NCBI RefSeq assembly: GCF_014697545.1
Contig: NZ_JACJSA010000015.1
Span: 124,001-188,000, forward strand
Source of the DNA: Oscillatoria sp. FACHB-1407
GTDB taxonomy: Bacteria > Cyanobacteriota > Cyanobacteriia > Elainellales > Elainellaceae
Direction: 5' to 3'
DNA: 64,000 nt
In this document: one piece after another, positions 7,698-16,786 of the stretch
Position numbering within the stretch: position 1 is the stretch's first letter
Layout: the number at the start of each line of letters is the position of its first letter
The notes under the pieces: model-generated
Database searches by the model: none
Seen by the model: only the letters and a program-made list of their open reading frames with translations
Told to the model about the DNA's origin: nothing
Made by a program: the position numbers and the translations under genes

Positions 7698-8438
7698 ATG
7701 GGAAGACGAATTTTAGATGATCAGGACAATATCTTTGAGGCGGAGAAAGAGAGACGTTGTCGTATCTGTGTTAGGAAAGTGTGGAAACCTTGGACAATCG
7801 AAGGCAATGGGGGTGATGATACTTTAACTGGGGGAGAAAAAAATGATTTGATATTTGGTGAGGATGGCTGGGATGGGCTGTTTGGTCGGGGAGGCGACGA
7901 TCGCTTATTTGGTGGATCTGGCAATGATAGCCTGACTGGAGGAAACGGTAGGGATATCTTAGATGGTGGATTTGGAGATGATGTCCTCTTTGGAAACGGT
8001 GGCGATGACAGACTGTTTGGAAGCAGTGGCAATGATAGTTTGTATGGTGACTTGGCTAGGGATTCGTTGACAGGGGGTGCTGGGAATGATGCTCTGTTTG
8101 GAGGTGCTAGCAATGACGTTTTACTGGGCGGGCAAGGCGATGATCAGTTGTATGGCTTTGGCGGTGGAATTGAGTTTGATACCTTGACAGGGGGTGCAGG
8201 GGCAGATGTATTCATGTTAGGTGACGGTGATGCTGGAGTTTACTATCGAGGTAATGGTTTCGCAGTCATTTCAGATTATCGGCCTGAATTAGGCGATCGC
8301 TATCAATCTCCAGAGCGGTTGTTTGTCAGCTATGGAAATTACAAAAAAGCAGGTGGGAGAGAGACTGACTCATTTCTTTACCATGGAACTGATTTGATAG
8401 CTGTTGTCTTGGATTATCAAATTTTTGGTCTAATTTAA
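7698..8438 (+). CDS. Small RTX-like (hemolysin-type) calcium-binding repeat protein
   Basis: 246 residues from the ATG at 7698 (TTGGGAGC upstream); an earlier start at 7659 is less likely. Residues about 38-165 hold around ten glycine/aspartate nonapeptides of the GGxGxDxLx type (GGDDTLTGG, GGSGNDSLTGG, GGFGDDVLFGN, GGAGNDALFGG and others), which fold into a Ca2+-loaded parallel beta roll. The C-terminal about 70 residues have VISDYRPELGDR and VVLDYQIFGLI, like the terminal domain of cyanobacterial RTX proteins. Family members are usually exported by type I secretion using C-terminal signals; none of the transport genes is nearby. It lacks any catalytic domain. The basic N-terminus with paired Cys-Arg-Ile-Cys is unusual. 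Confidence 0.85.
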   Translation: MGRRILDDQDNIFEAEKERRCRICVRKVWKPWTIEGNGGDDTLTGGEKNDLIFGEDGWDGLFGRGGDDRLFGGSGNDSLTGGNGRDILDGGFGDDVLFGNGGDDRLFGSSGNDSLYGDLARDSLTGGAGNDALFGGASNDVLLGGQGDDQLYGFGGGIEFDTLTGGAGADVFMLGDGDAGVYYRGNGFAVISDYRPELGDRYQSPERLFVSYGNYKKAGGRETDSFLYHGTDLIAVVLDYQIFGLI

Positions 8439-8471
8439 AACGAGTGCAGATAAGCGATCGCCCTAACTCTC

Positions 8472-8506
8472 CAGATCTTCAACTTCTCTGAGAAGTTGAA
8501 GATCTG
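8472..8506. terminator. Perfect 16-bp hairpin between convergent genes
   Basis: CAGATCTTCAACTTCT at 8472-8487 and its exact reverse complement at 8491-8506 are separated by a 3-base loop (CTG). It starts 33 bases after the RTX-like stop and ends two bases before the stop of the opposite hydrolase gene. No T-run follows on either strand, so it is either a bidirectional, non-canonical terminator or an mRNA 3'-end stabiliser. Confidence 0.75.
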
Positions 8507-8507
8507 A

Positions 8508-9329
8508 CTATAAGGAATCCACAAACGATCGCACCTTAGCCCCATAATCGGCACCCCCCACCAGCACCACATCGTTGTGTCCCGCTCCCTCAACCCACCA
8601 GTGCTGTTTTGGCTCTGGAGCAGCGGCGTAGAGGGTTTCACCATGCCAAAGGGGAATCGTGGTGTCGTCGGTGCCGTGGATGACCAGCATTGGCACTGTA
8701 ACCTGCCGCAAACGAGCCAGATTGGGGAACTTATCAAAGGGAAAGAGGTTGAACGGCAGCACGACGCGAAAGGCACTGGTGAAGGTGCTTTCAAGAATCA
8801 ATCCGGCGATCGCCTGTTGTGATGCGAGATAAACCGAAGGACCACCCCCCACCGATCGCCCATGGATCACAATGCGATCGGACGGAATGCCCAATGTCTC
8901 TCGCAGATAGCGATACGCTGCTTCAATATCGCGATAACTGCCCTGCTCAGAAGGTCTGCCCTGACTGGTGCCATAGCCCTGATAGTCATACGCCAGCACT
9001 GATAGCCCTGTCTGCCGGAGTTGTTCCAGGATGGGGCGGATGATGCCCAAATCCTCGGCGTTGCCGTGACTGTAGAGGAGGGTGTGAGTTGCCTGAGGAT
9101 TTGGCAAATACAGAGCCGTGATCGATACCTGGTCACTGGTTTGTAGCGTTACCAGACCGGACATCTGGCTGTAGGTGGCAGCAGGAGGCAGGAAGATTTT
9201 GCGATCGGCAGTGAACCAGATGTAAAGACAGAGGATCAGGTAGATCAGCAGGAGCGATCGCCCCAGTCGCCACCAAGACCACGACCCTACGATCCAACGA
9301 TTTAGCAATGCCGTTTTTTGAGTGCCCAT
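8508..9329 (-). CDS. Alpha/beta hydrolase, membrane-anchored (BEM46/ABHD-like)
   Basis: 273 residues. An N-terminal hydrophobic segment (residues about 23-40, LGRSLLLIYLILCLYIWF) should anchor it in the membrane. The hydrolase core shows the oxyanion region LLYSHGNAED, the YDYQGYGTS strand, the nucleophile elbow GRSVGGGPS (Ser), the acid in VIHGTDDTTIP and the histidine in EGAGHNDV, so the catalytic triad is complete. These proteins are serine hydrolases of small esters or acyl groups; the substrate is not predictable. The gene is transcribed toward the RTX-like gene and shares the strong hairpin at its 3' end. Start ATG at 9329 is the only sensible one. Confidence 0.9.
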   Translation of the reverse strand: MGTQKTALLNRWIVGSWSWWRLGRSLLLIYLILCLYIWFTADRKIFLPPAATYSQMSGLVTLQTSDQVSITALYLPNPQATHTLLYSHGNAEDLGIIRPILEQLRQTGLSVLAYDYQGYGTSQGRPSEQGSYRDIEAAYRYLRETLGIPSDRIVIHGRSVGGGPSVYLASQQAIAGLILESTFTSAFRVVLPFNLFPFDKFPNLARLRQVTVPMLVIHGTDDTTIPLWHGETLYAAAPEPKQHWWVEGAGHNDVVLVGGADYGAKVRSFVDSL

Positions 9330-9483
9330 CTGGAATTGATATGACTGAGTTGTTTCTAAAGAATTAGGAGGGCGATCGCATCCGATACTCCGATTATGAT
9401 GCAGTCTAGATGCAGTACAATCCCTTACTAAAGAAAGTCATTTAAAGCTTCCCGCCTACCTACAAGACCTACCTGAGGTTCTC

Positions 9484-10389
9484 ATGCTCCACTGTTGGAT
9501 GTCAGTTTGTAAACGGCTACTCACCACCAAAACTGCCCGCCGAGCCATACTCATCAGCACGGCATCGTTACTGTCCTTAATGGTGTCAAAATCATCAGCC
9601 CAGTCTCAAGTGCCCGCAGAGATCGGGCTTGTGTTTGAGGGGGTCCGCGAGATGAATGACATCACGTTAACAACCTTTCAATACACGGGAGAGTGTCCCG
9701 GACGGGTCAACCCAGAAGTCACAGCCTGGTTTAAATCTGAACAAACTCCTCCCGGAAGACGGCGACGGGTAATCATCCGCAATGTCACTCCAGGGGTTAG
9801 ACCCAGTGAGCAACCCTTCACCAATCGCGAGTATGACGAGGGCACTATTTCAGAGTCATTCTTGATTGAGTTTGGCACATCCCATAGCAACCGACGATTC
9901 CGTGTTTTAGAAGGTGAAAATGAGTTTCAGTATGAGATTCTTGAGCGACGCAATGTGATCGAATCGGGTCGTTTTTATGCGTATTTTGAGAACAATGTTC
10001 AGACTCAAGCAAGAAACTCCACCTTTCAAACCCAACAAGTCTGCGCGAATGCTGCCGTTCCGATTGGAGCCTGTGCCGATGTTCGCACATTGAATCGCTG
10101 GTCATGTCCTGATGGCAACATTGTTCGTCAGGAGACGATTCCTCAAGGTCCAACTCGGACGACCATTTCAAACCAGATGTTTTATGCGGTGAGTTATGAA
10201 GTGGGAGGTCGCATCTATCGCCTGCAACCGGGAGATGAGCAAGTTTTAACTGGAAATAATTTCAGTTCTATTGTGATTATCCATCCTGAGACGGGCGTGA
10301 CCGCTACTCGCCCTCTGGCTCCCGGAGCGCGATATCGCTTTACCAGCAACGCCAGTGGACCGACGTTATCAGAGTGGTATAACCGATAA
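9484..10389 (+). CDS. Secreted protein of unknown function
   Basis: 301 residues with a signal-peptide-like N-terminus (basic KTARR, hydrophobic AILISTASLLSLMV, then SKSSAQS, cleavage probably after Ala-Gln-Ser or nearby). The mature part contains several cysteines (GECPG, QVCANAAVPIGACADV, WSCPDG), consistent with periplasmic disulfides, and a C-terminal segment (FYAVSYEVGGRIYRLQPGDEQ, GARYRFTSN) that looks beta-rich. I do not recognise a named family. Convergent with the GH13 amylase and separated from it by a palindrome. Start could be the internal Met at codon 6; the signal is preserved either way. Confidence 0.7.
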   Translation: MLHCWMSVCKRLLTTKTARRAILISTASLLSLMVSKSSAQSQVPAEIGLVFEGVREMNDITLTTFQYTGECPGRVNPEVTAWFKSEQTPPGRRRRVIIRNVTPGVRPSEQPFTNREYDEGTISESFLIEFGTSHSNRRFRVLEGENEFQYEILERRNVIESGRFYAYFENNVQTQARNSTFQTQQVCANAAVPIGACADVRTLNRWSCPDGNIVRQETIPQGPTRTTISNQMFYAVSYEVGGRIYRLQPGDEQVLTGNNFSSIVIIHPETGVTATRPLAPGARYRFTSNASGPTLSEWYNR

Positions 10390-10405
10390 ACAAAAAATAA
10401 AGGAT

Positions 10406-10433
10406 GAAGGGGCACGATTAATCGCGCCCCTTC
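10406..10433. terminator. 28-bp palindrome between convergent genes
   Basis: GAAGGGGC and GCCCCTTC arms surround a GATTAATC core, with one mismatched pair. A related palindrome with the same core (CGCGATTAATCGCG) lies at 14466-14485, so it is also a dispersed sequence. It sits 17 bases after one stop and 17 bases before the other gene's end, so it likely terminates both. Confidence 0.65.
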
Positions 10434-10449
10434 TTTACCAGTATCCTTT

Positions 10450-12378
10450 CTAGGATTCTCGTCCAGATGCCCATACATCGCGCCATTTGACGGTACCTTC
10501 GCTGGCGACAACCCAACGACGAGCAACGATATTTTCGCGCAGGGGCGATCGCCCCTCCCTGAGCATGGCGTATTTGTAGCTCACGGGCTTGCCTGCGCTC
10601 TCGTTAAAGGGAATTTCTCCAAACCAGGTGTTGGTATTCACATATTCCAGTGGATACGCCTTAGCAATATCCCAATTGCCCAATTCCGGGCAATCGCCTA
10701 TGACGACAACGGTTTCACCGGGTTGGGTCTGCACGCCGTTAAGTTGCACTCGGACGATCGTTTGTCCCTTGACCCGCTCTCCCACATGGCTAAGCACAAC
10801 CACACCTCGTTCTTCGAGTTCCAGGTTGTAAATTTTGCCATCCTCTACGGTGTATTTGTTGCGCGTCACAACACAGGTGTGCTCTCCGTCCGGCAAGTCG
10901 GTCTGCACTTCTGGAATGAGGGTTGTGCCGCCACGGTTGAGCGCGACAAAGCAAAGGGAATCACGATAACGGCGGTTATAGCAATAGACATCCGGAGTAA
11001 GATACTTTTGCCACTGGCTTCCCATCGCCAGAGAGGGGTTGAGTCGGCGCACACCAGACAGGTGGCGGATCATACGATACAACTCGGTGTCGGCATCCCA
11101 TTGAGTCATCATGGGGCGATTGTAGGGATCATCTCCTCCATTTGTGTCGTCGTGCAGATATTGCTCGGTGCCGTAGTAGATGCAGGGAATGCCACGACTC
11201 GTCATAATTAGGGCGATCGCCACTCGCAGCATGGCGGGATCAGGGTTCAACGACTGAAACCGGGGCATATCATGGTTGTCGATAAAGGTCACCAGTTCAG
11301 TCGCACCAAAATAGCGGTGATCCTCATCAAAGATGTCTTTTACCAGGTGAAACCCAGCCTCGGCTCCTTTTGCCAGTGCCTCTCGAATGGCAACACACAA
11401 GCCAAAGTCCAACATGGACATGCCAGAGTGGTTGGCAAACTCAACGGAGCGATCGTCTAAGGGATGGCTGTAGATCCACTCACCAAAGATAAACACATCA
11501 GGGCGATGCATTTGAATATCCCCAGTGAATTCTTGCCAAAACCAGATTGGCATGTGCTTCACGGTATCAACTCGCAATGCATCTACACCGCGATCGAGCC
11601 ATTGTTTGATCGCCGCTTTGATGTAATTGCGATACTGGGTATTGTTTTCATTAAAGGTCGCGAGTCCCGATAGTTCGCAATTTTGTACCTGCCAGTCATC
11701 CTCCCAATCCTGCACAGGACCGTAATGGTGATACCAGTGGTCTTTGTCGTCGTTGAAGTCTGCAATTTTAACCCCATCGTCGTATAGCTCGCCTTTTTTA
11801 CCGCTAAAGTCGGGGTTGCTGTGGTTACAAACGATGTCGAGCACCAGCTTCATTTGCCGTTTGTGCAATTCCTCAATAAGTCGATCAAAGGTGGTATTTC
11901 GAGTGTCTTGAGTGGCATTTAGAGACGGGTTTTCATCCTTTGCAATAAAGCGAGGATTGATGCGTTTGAAGTCTTTTGTCCAATAACCATGAATGGCAGC
12001 TTGTTCTACAAACAAAGCCTCGACCTGCTCAAACAATGGAGTTAACCAGATTGCTGTCACTCCCATATTTTTCAGGTAATCGAGTTTGTCGATTACTCCC
12101 TGCAAATCACCGCCCCAGTATTTGCCCCAATCTTCCTTATTCGAGTCGTACAGGTCTGGGTTCGGTCCTTCGCTGTTCTCTAGATCGCCATCGTGGAAGC
12201 GATCGACCACGATGAAATAAATGGTTTCCTGGCGAAACTCGATATCGCGTGTATAGAGAAACTCTAAGTCAATATCAGTATCAGTTTTTTGATCAGTTGT
12301 AAGCTGTTGAATTTCAATTTCTGGATTGGTAGTTTCGTATTGATCCGCTGAAATTTGGGCAGGTGAATTAGCTACCAT
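10450..12378 (-). CDS. GH13 alpha-amylase-family protein with C-terminal CBM20
   Basis: 642 residues. The (beta/alpha)8 domain spans about 45-450 with all GH13 regions: DIVCNHSNP (region I, 181-189), ALRVDTVKH with nucleophile Asp-271, FIFGEW with acid/base Glu-300 and FIDNHD with Asp-370. A beta-sandwich domain follows, then a starch-binding CBM20 (about 540-640: VRVQLNGVQTQPGETVVVIG, LGNWD, WFGEIPF). This domain order resembles GH13 subfamily 2 (cyclodextrin glucanotransferase/maltogenic amylase group), although shorter. There is no signal peptide, so it probably acts on intracellular glycogen or its dextrins. Exact reaction (hydrolysis or transglycosylation) cannot be decided by eye. The N-terminal about 45 residues are polar and unassigned. 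Confidence 0.92.
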   Translation of the reverse strand: MVANSPAQISADQYETTNPEIEIQQLTTDQKTDTDIDLEFLYTRDIEFRQETIYFIVVDRFHDGDLENSEGPNPDLYDSNKEDWGKYWGGDLQGVIDKLDYLKNMGVTAIWLTPLFEQVEALFVEQAAIHGYWTKDFKRINPRFIAKDENPSLNATQDTRNTTFDRLIEELHKRQMKLVLDIVCNHSNPDFSGKKGELYDDGVKIADFNDDKDHWYHHYGPVQDWEDDWQVQNCELSGLATFNENNTQYRNYIKAAIKQWLDRGVDALRVDTVKHMPIWFWQEFTGDIQMHRPDVFIFGEWIYSHPLDDRSVEFANHSGMSMLDFGLCVAIREALAKGAEAGFHLVKDIFDEDHRYFGATELVTFIDNHDMPRFQSLNPDPAMLRVAIALIMTSRGIPCIYYGTEQYLHDDTNGGDDPYNRPMMTQWDADTELYRMIRHLSGVRRLNPSLAMGSQWQKYLTPDVYCYNRRYRDSLCFVALNRGGTTLIPEVQTDLPDGEHTCVVTRNKYTVEDGKIYNLELEERGVVVLSHVGERVKGQTIVRVQLNGVQTQPGETVVVIGDCPELGNWDIAKAYPLEYVNTNTWFGEIPFNESAGKPVSYKYAMLREGRSPLRENIVARRWVVASEGTVKWRDVWASGRES

Positions 12379-12726
12379 ATTGAGATCTTGTTTTGAAATG
12401 ATTTAAGGGTAAAGTTAATGATTTAGAGGCACCGAAAAATTGCTCCAACAAACATTCCAAGGTGAAATCGGGAGCAAAAAGAGGAGTGCAAATCTGAAGT
12501 TTATGAATTAAACTTATTAGAATTTTATGGAGCATTTCTTTACTTGGCTATCTAACTTTAGATAGGAGTTGAGATTGGAAAGGGGTGTTACGTGATGCGA
12601 AGCCATTCCTCCTGAAATGGCGGGCACCCGCAGGGGCGTTTCAGCGTCCCAAGATCGTTGAGTTGTCGATCCTGACGTAACCTCAACCTGTGAGAAATCG
12701 TATAGAAGAGTGGTAGTTACAATTCG
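12379..12726. other. Divergent promoter region, GH13 and GHL10-like genes
   Basis: About 350 bases without a supported ORF. Contains a hairpin at 12548-12565 (CTATCTAA-CT-TTAGATAG). The opposite-strand frame over 12517-13011 is open only as a shadow of the next gene. Promoters for both flanking genes must lie here; no clear operator is seen. Confidence 0.45.
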
Positions 12727-14253
12727 ATGAAATTTCTGCGTTCGTTCTCTCACCTGCAACCCAGTCGGCTCCAACGCCATCTTGTCACCGCTCTCATTAC
12801 CACCAGTTTGGTTAGCTCTTTGGGATGGAGCAAAACGGCTCAAGCTCATACGGCTCCCTATTGCCAACTCACTCCCGCCGAAATAGCCCAAACCGATGCC
12901 CTGCGACAGGCAGCGATTCAGGGCGATCGCACCGCTCAAAATCGTTACCGAGAGTTGACCAGACAACACGCCAACACCCTGCGCCAGTGTCGCCGCCAAA
13001 ATTGGCTCCAAACGCAGGCAATCTGGCTACGCCTCTATCCCTGTGATGTCCGTCCTGGCGCACTCGAAGAGATCTTAGACAACATCGTCAGTCGGGGCTA
13101 CAACCAGGTTTATGTCGAAGTGTTTGCCAATGGGCAGGTGCTCTTGCCCCAAAGCGACAACAATACATCGTGGGTGTCGATGATTCGGACTCCCGGTTAC
13201 AGCGATCGCGATTTGTTAGCCGAGGCGATCGCAAAGGGTCGAGAACGGGGCTTACAGGTCTATGCCTGGATGTTCACCATGAATTTTGGTTACACCTACA
13301 GTCAGCGTCCAGGGGCAGATCAGGTGTTAGCCCGCAATGGTGCCGGACATACCAGCCTGACGTTTCGCACCGATGGCGGGGCAAATGCTGACTTTGGCAG
13401 CGTCAACGCCGATGAAACGTTTATTGATCCCTACAATGTTCGCGCCAAACAAGACTACTATGCCCTTGTACAGGCGATCGTCCGTCGGCGTCCGGATGGA
13501 GTGTTGTTTGATTACATTCGTTATCCCCGTGGTACGGGTGCCGCTTCCGTTGCAAGCCGTGTAAGTGATTTGTGGATCTATGGCTCGGCAGCCCAAAATG
13601 CTCTGTATGAACGTGCCCTCAACCAGAGTGGACGTGAACTGATTCGTCGCTTTATTAGTCGCGGTTACATTACCGCTGGCGATGTTGCCAGTATTAGAAG
13701 CCTGTATCCCCAGGATGGCGAACCACTCTGGCAGGGGTTGAATCCCAACGGTAATACAGCAATTACTCCAGAGCAGGCGCAACCTTACCTGCAACAGGAG
13801 TTGTGGCGTTTGTCGGTGGGTCATGCCATTCAAGGCGTATTGGATTTTCTAAGTATGTCGATTCTTCCGGTACAACGGCAGGGAATCACCGCCGGAGCGG
13901 TTTTCTTTCCTGATGGCAATTTGGCGATCGGGCGAGGATATGATTCTCGTTTGCAACCCTGGGATCGCTTCCCCAACAACATTGAGTGGCATCCGATGTC
14001 CTATGCCATCTGTGGCACTCCCGATTGTATTGTCGCCCAGGTTCAACGTGTTTCTACTCAGGCTCCGGGAGGCACTAAAGTGATGCCCGTGCTGGCAGGG
14101 ACGTGGGGACGAGCCGCCAACGGACGACCGTCTCTAGAGGCACAAATGCAAGCGATTCATCAAGCCGTACCCCAGATCACCTCTATCAGCCACTTCGCTT
14201 ATTCCTGGCAGTTCCCTCAAGCAGATCAGCAACGCAAATTCTGTCGGCTGTAG
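12727..14253 (+). CDS. Secreted family-10-like glycoside hydrolase (GHL10/DUF4015-type)
   Basis: 508 residues. The first about 40 residues form a signal peptide (RHLVTALITTSLVSSLGWS, ending KTAQA before HTAPY). The mature protein has a TIM-barrel-like sequence typical of GHL10-type proteins: AIWLRLYPCDVRPGALEEIL, GYNQVYVEVFANGQVL, GLQVYAWMFTMNFG, FIDPYNVRAKQDYYALV and the strand PDGVLFDYIRYPRG. These are thought to be glycosidases of extracytoplasmic polysaccharides, with conserved Asp/Glu in such strands, but the substrate is not established. Divergent from the GH13 gene; no functional link between the two is shown by the sequence. Downstream lies a repeat cluster (14325-14780). Confidence 0.85.
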   Translation: MKFLRSFSHLQPSRLQRHLVTALITTSLVSSLGWSKTAQAHTAPYCQLTPAEIAQTDALRQAAIQGDRTAQNRYRELTRQHANTLRQCRRQNWLQTQAIWLRLYPCDVRPGALEEILDNIVSRGYNQVYVEVFANGQVLLPQSDNNTSWVSMIRTPGYSDRDLLAEAIAKGRERGLQVYAWMFTMNFGYTYSQRPGADQVLARNGAGHTSLTFRTDGGANADFGSVNADETFIDPYNVRAKQDYYALVQAIVRRRPDGVLFDYIRYPRGTGAASVASRVSDLWIYGSAAQNALYERALNQSGRELIRRFISRGYITAGDVASIRSLYPQDGEPLWQGLNPNGNTAITPEQAQPYLQQELWRLSVGHAIQGVLDFLSMSILPVQRQGITAGAVFFPDGNLAIGRGYDSRLQPWDRFPNNIEWHPMSYAICGTPDCIVAQVQRVSTQAPGGTKVMPVLAGTWGRAANGRPSLEAQMQAIHQAVPQITSISHFAYSWQFPQADQQRKFCRL

Positions 14254-14324
14254 CTAGTGAGGACTGAGGGCTGAGGACTGAAAGGCAGGCAGGACATCAC
14301 GTTCAAACTTGAGAGATGTCCTAA

Positions 14325-14421
14325 TACCAATTTGAATTGGCTTCGCTGCACATGATTCCGTAAGGGCGTTTTGCAAAACGCCCTACCCAGTGATCTGCCA
14401 CAATCAAACATTAAATCGGTA
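14325..14421. repeat. 97-bp palindromic element, family A (copy 2, inverted)
   Basis: Reverse-complement copy of the elements at 1228-1325 and 59712-59809, from TACCAATTTGAA to TTAAATCGGTA. The central palindrome is slightly altered here (GGGCGTTTTGCAAAACGCCC), with compensating changes on both arms, so the hairpin is preserved. Confidence 0.85.
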
Positions 14422-14465
14422 TATAGCTGTAGTCACCTCAGTTAAGACAAGGCACTCAACAGGAC

Positions 14466-14485
14466 AGACGCGATTAATCGCGTCT
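14466..14485. repeat. 20-bp perfect palindrome
   Basis: AGACGCGATTAATCGCGTCT reads identically on both strands. It shares the CGATTAATCG core with the palindrome at 10406-10433. Non-coding; may be a REP-like unit or a transcription-ending hairpin. Confidence 0.7.
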
Positions 14486-14561
14486 CTCTCAGCAGGACTC
14501 AAATTCAATGTCCTAATGGTTTTGGCGATCGCTATAACAACTCGTTCAGTTGCCTCGGCCT

Positions 14562-14652
14562 TCTTCTATCACTCGTTCTACGAACAAATCTTATCCAACC
14601 CCTGTTTCCAGACTCTTGACTGGAAATGGAGTAACAAAGCCTCGTCTGTGTA
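14562..14652. repeat. Dispersed repeat, family G (copy 1)
   Basis: Shares CTTCTATCACTC, GTTTCCAGACTCTTGACTGG and GGAGTAACAAAGCCTCG with copies at about 16616-16712 and 19340-19462. The inner part forms an imperfect hairpin (TTTCCAG.CTC against GACTGGAAA). Non-coding. Confidence 0.65.
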
Positions 14653-14653
14653 A

Positions 14654-14778
14654 TACCGACTTAAATGGTTTTCGTGCAAATGCGAACACTCGTAGGGGCG
14701 GGTTAGCTATTTACTGATAGCAAACCCAAGAACTTATCTGCAAAACCCGCCCCTATCCACTATCGAACTGATTTAATT
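14654..14778. repeat. Palindromic element, family B (copy 1)
   Basis: About 125 bp starting TACCGACTTAAATGG and ending CTGATTTAATTCC, with inner blocks GTAGGGGCGGGTTAGC and CAAAACCCGCCCCTA that pair with each other. An inverted, diverged copy lies at 59280-59417. Its termini resemble those of family A (TACCGATTTAA), suggesting both groups are moved by related machinery encoded elsewhere. Confidence 0.8.
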
Positions 14779-14870
14779 CCCATCCCGTACTGTTCTTCTC
14801 AGCCTTTTCTCATCTATCTTTCGCTATATTATTCGCAATGATTGAACCTTTTGAACTCTTGTGAAGCCGT

Positions 14871-16610
14871 ATGAACGCATCGCCCGACTCATCCAACGAA
14901 GCGAATAGCCGAATTGATGGCAGACTTTTTCGACAGTTTTGGCAAATCGCCAAACCTTACTGGTTTTCAGAGCAACGCTGGAAAGCGAGAGGATTACTTG
15001 CACTCCTGCTGATCATGTCGGTAGTTGTGAACGGGTTGAACGTGGGTATCAGTTTTGTATTCCGCTTTGTCGATACGTCACTGGCTGAAAAACAAGCAGA
15101 TACCTTTTGGCGATACATCTTTATTTACATCGGCATTTTGATTTTAGGGACACCTATTGTGGTGCTCTATGGCTTTTTGCGCGACAAACTGGGGCGGTTT
15201 TGGCGCGAATGGTTGACCAAAGATTTTCTCGATCGCTACTTCCGCAATCGAGCCTATTACGAAATCAATCAAAACACCGACTTAGATAACCCTGACCAGC
15301 GAATTTCAGAAGATATTAACTCTTTTACTGTTACCAGTTTGCAGTTTTTGCTGGTTGTATTAGGTGCCATCATTACGCTCTTTTCATTTACGGGTGTGTT
15401 GATCTCCATTTCGCTGCCCCTGACGGCAACCTTACTGGTGTATGCCATCGGTGGCACAATTATCACTACCTTCATTGGTAAGCGATTGATTGCAATCAAC
15501 TTTAATCAACTACGACGCGAAGCTGACTTTCGCTATGGATTGGTGCATGTGCGGGATAATGCCGAGGCGATCGCCTTCTACCAGGGTGAAGATCGAGAAT
15601 CGTTGTCTGTTAAAGACCGCTTTATGCAAGCCATTCGCAACTACGATTTGTTGATTGGTTGGCAACGAAATCTAGACTTTTTTACCACCGGATATGGATA
15701 TTTGGTGGCAGCCTTACCCTATCTGGTCGTTGCACCCATTTATTTGTCGGGACAGACTGACTTTGGCACGATTACTCAAGCCGCGATCGCCTTTCGCCAA
15801 ATTTTTGGGGCACTGTCCATCATCGTGACACAGTTTGAAAAATTAACGGCGTTTGCAGCGGGGATCAAGCGTCTGGGGGCATTTCGCGAAGCCCTTGATC
15901 AAACGGATATGCCCGCTCAACACTCCACAATCGATACTGTCAACGCGGATGTGCTGTCACTGCATCATGTGACACTGCAAACGCCTAACCGGATGTCTAC
16001 TTTGGTTAGCGATCTCTCGGTTGAACTTCAACCTGGAGATGGTCTGCTCATTGTAGGTCATAGTGGTTGCGGCAAAAGCTCTGTTCTCAGGGCGATCGCC
16101 GGGTTGTGGAACTGTGGCACGGGCAAGATCACACGTCCCAATCTAGAAGAAATGCTGTTTTTACCGCAGCGACCTTATATGGTGTTGGGCACATTGCGAG
16201 AACAGCTTTTGTATCCCAACGTCCATCAGAGTGTGGATGAAAATCAACTGCGTCAGGTCTTACAACAGGTCAATCTGGCAGATCTACCAGAGCGGGTAGG
16301 CGGTTTTGAAGCAGAACTTGATTGGGCAAACGTTTTGTCTTTAGGGGAACAGCAACGGTTGGCGATCGCTCGACTCTTGATGACAAAACCCCGCTACGCC
16401 ATCTTAGATGAGGCAACCAGTGCGCTCGACTGGAAGAATGAAGCTTTGATCTACAAAATCATTCAAGCCTCTCAAACCACCTATATCAGTGTTGGACATC
16501 GCTCTAGCCTACTGAAGTATCACCGCCACGTTTTGAAATTGGAGCATGACAGCCGTTGGAAGGTGCTTCCCGCTCAGGAGTATGCTTTAGAAACAGAGGT
16601 GCTGGCGTAA
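14871..16610 (+). CDS. ABC transporter, fused permease/ATPase (SbmA/BacA-YddA type)
   Basis: 579 residues in one chain: a membrane domain of the ABC_membrane_2/SbmA_BacA type (about 1-330; hydrophobic segments near 42-68, 78-102, 158-180, 185-205 and 265-290; motif YYEINQNTDLDNPDQRISEDI) followed by an ATPase domain. Seen in the ATPase: Walker A GHSGCGKSS, Q-loop FLPQRPYM, signature LSLGEQQRLAIARL, Walker B YAILDEATSALD and H-loop SVGHRS. The EDRESLSVKDRF stretch is the usual inter-domain linker. It should dimerise in the plasma membrane; relatives move peptides, vitamins or very-long-chain acyl groups, and the cargo here is unknown. ATG at 14871 has a weak GTGAAG upstream. Flanked by repeats on both sides. 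Confidence 0.93.
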   Translation: MNASPDSSNEANSRIDGRLFRQFWQIAKPYWFSEQRWKARGLLALLLIMSVVVNGLNVGISFVFRFVDTSLAEKQADTFWRYIFIYIGILILGTPIVVLYGFLRDKLGRFWREWLTKDFLDRYFRNRAYYEINQNTDLDNPDQRISEDINSFTVTSLQFLLVVLGAIITLFSFTGVLISISLPLTATLLVYAIGGTIITTFIGKRLIAINFNQLRREADFRYGLVHVRDNAEAIAFYQGEDRESLSVKDRFMQAIRNYDLLIGWQRNLDFFTTGYGYLVAALPYLVVAPIYLSGQTDFGTITQAAIAFRQIFGALSIIVTQFEKLTAFAAGIKRLGAFREALDQTDMPAQHSTIDTVNADVLSLHHVTLQTPNRMSTLVSDLSVELQPGDGLLIVGHSGCGKSSVLRAIAGLWNCGTGKITRPNLEEMLFLPQRPYMVLGTLREQLLYPNVHQSVDENQLRQVLQQVNLADLPERVGGFEAELDWANVLSLGEQQRLAIARLLMTKPRYAILDEATSALDWKNEALIYKIIQASQTTYISVGHRSSLLKYHRHVLKLEHDSRWKVLPAQEYALETEVLA

Positions 16611-16615
16611 CTCTC

Positions 16616-16712
16616 TTCTATCACTCTCCCCGCAAACCTATCTTCTCCAGACTTCGTTTCCAAGATCCTGCCTAGAAGTGAAGTGCCAGAGGCTCTGCCT
16701 CCTTACCTTTTC
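16616..16712. repeat. Dispersed repeat, family G (copy 2)
   Basis: Shares CTTCTATCACTC, CGTTTCCAAGATCCTGCCT and GAGGCTCTGCCTCC with the copies at 14562 and 19340. Lies between the ABC transporter and marC-like genes; may serve as a transcription end. Confidence 0.65.
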
Positions 16713-16786
16713 ATTCCCTCCATCAGAGCTATTGCAGATGATTGAATTGCGCTACTGTTAGAGCAATCCTTTTCTCACATATCGTA

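Noticed and set aside
12517-13011. 164-residue minus-strand ORF over the GHL10-like gene start
   Set aside because: Overlaps the signal peptide region of the real gene and its own N-terminus has no family similarity.
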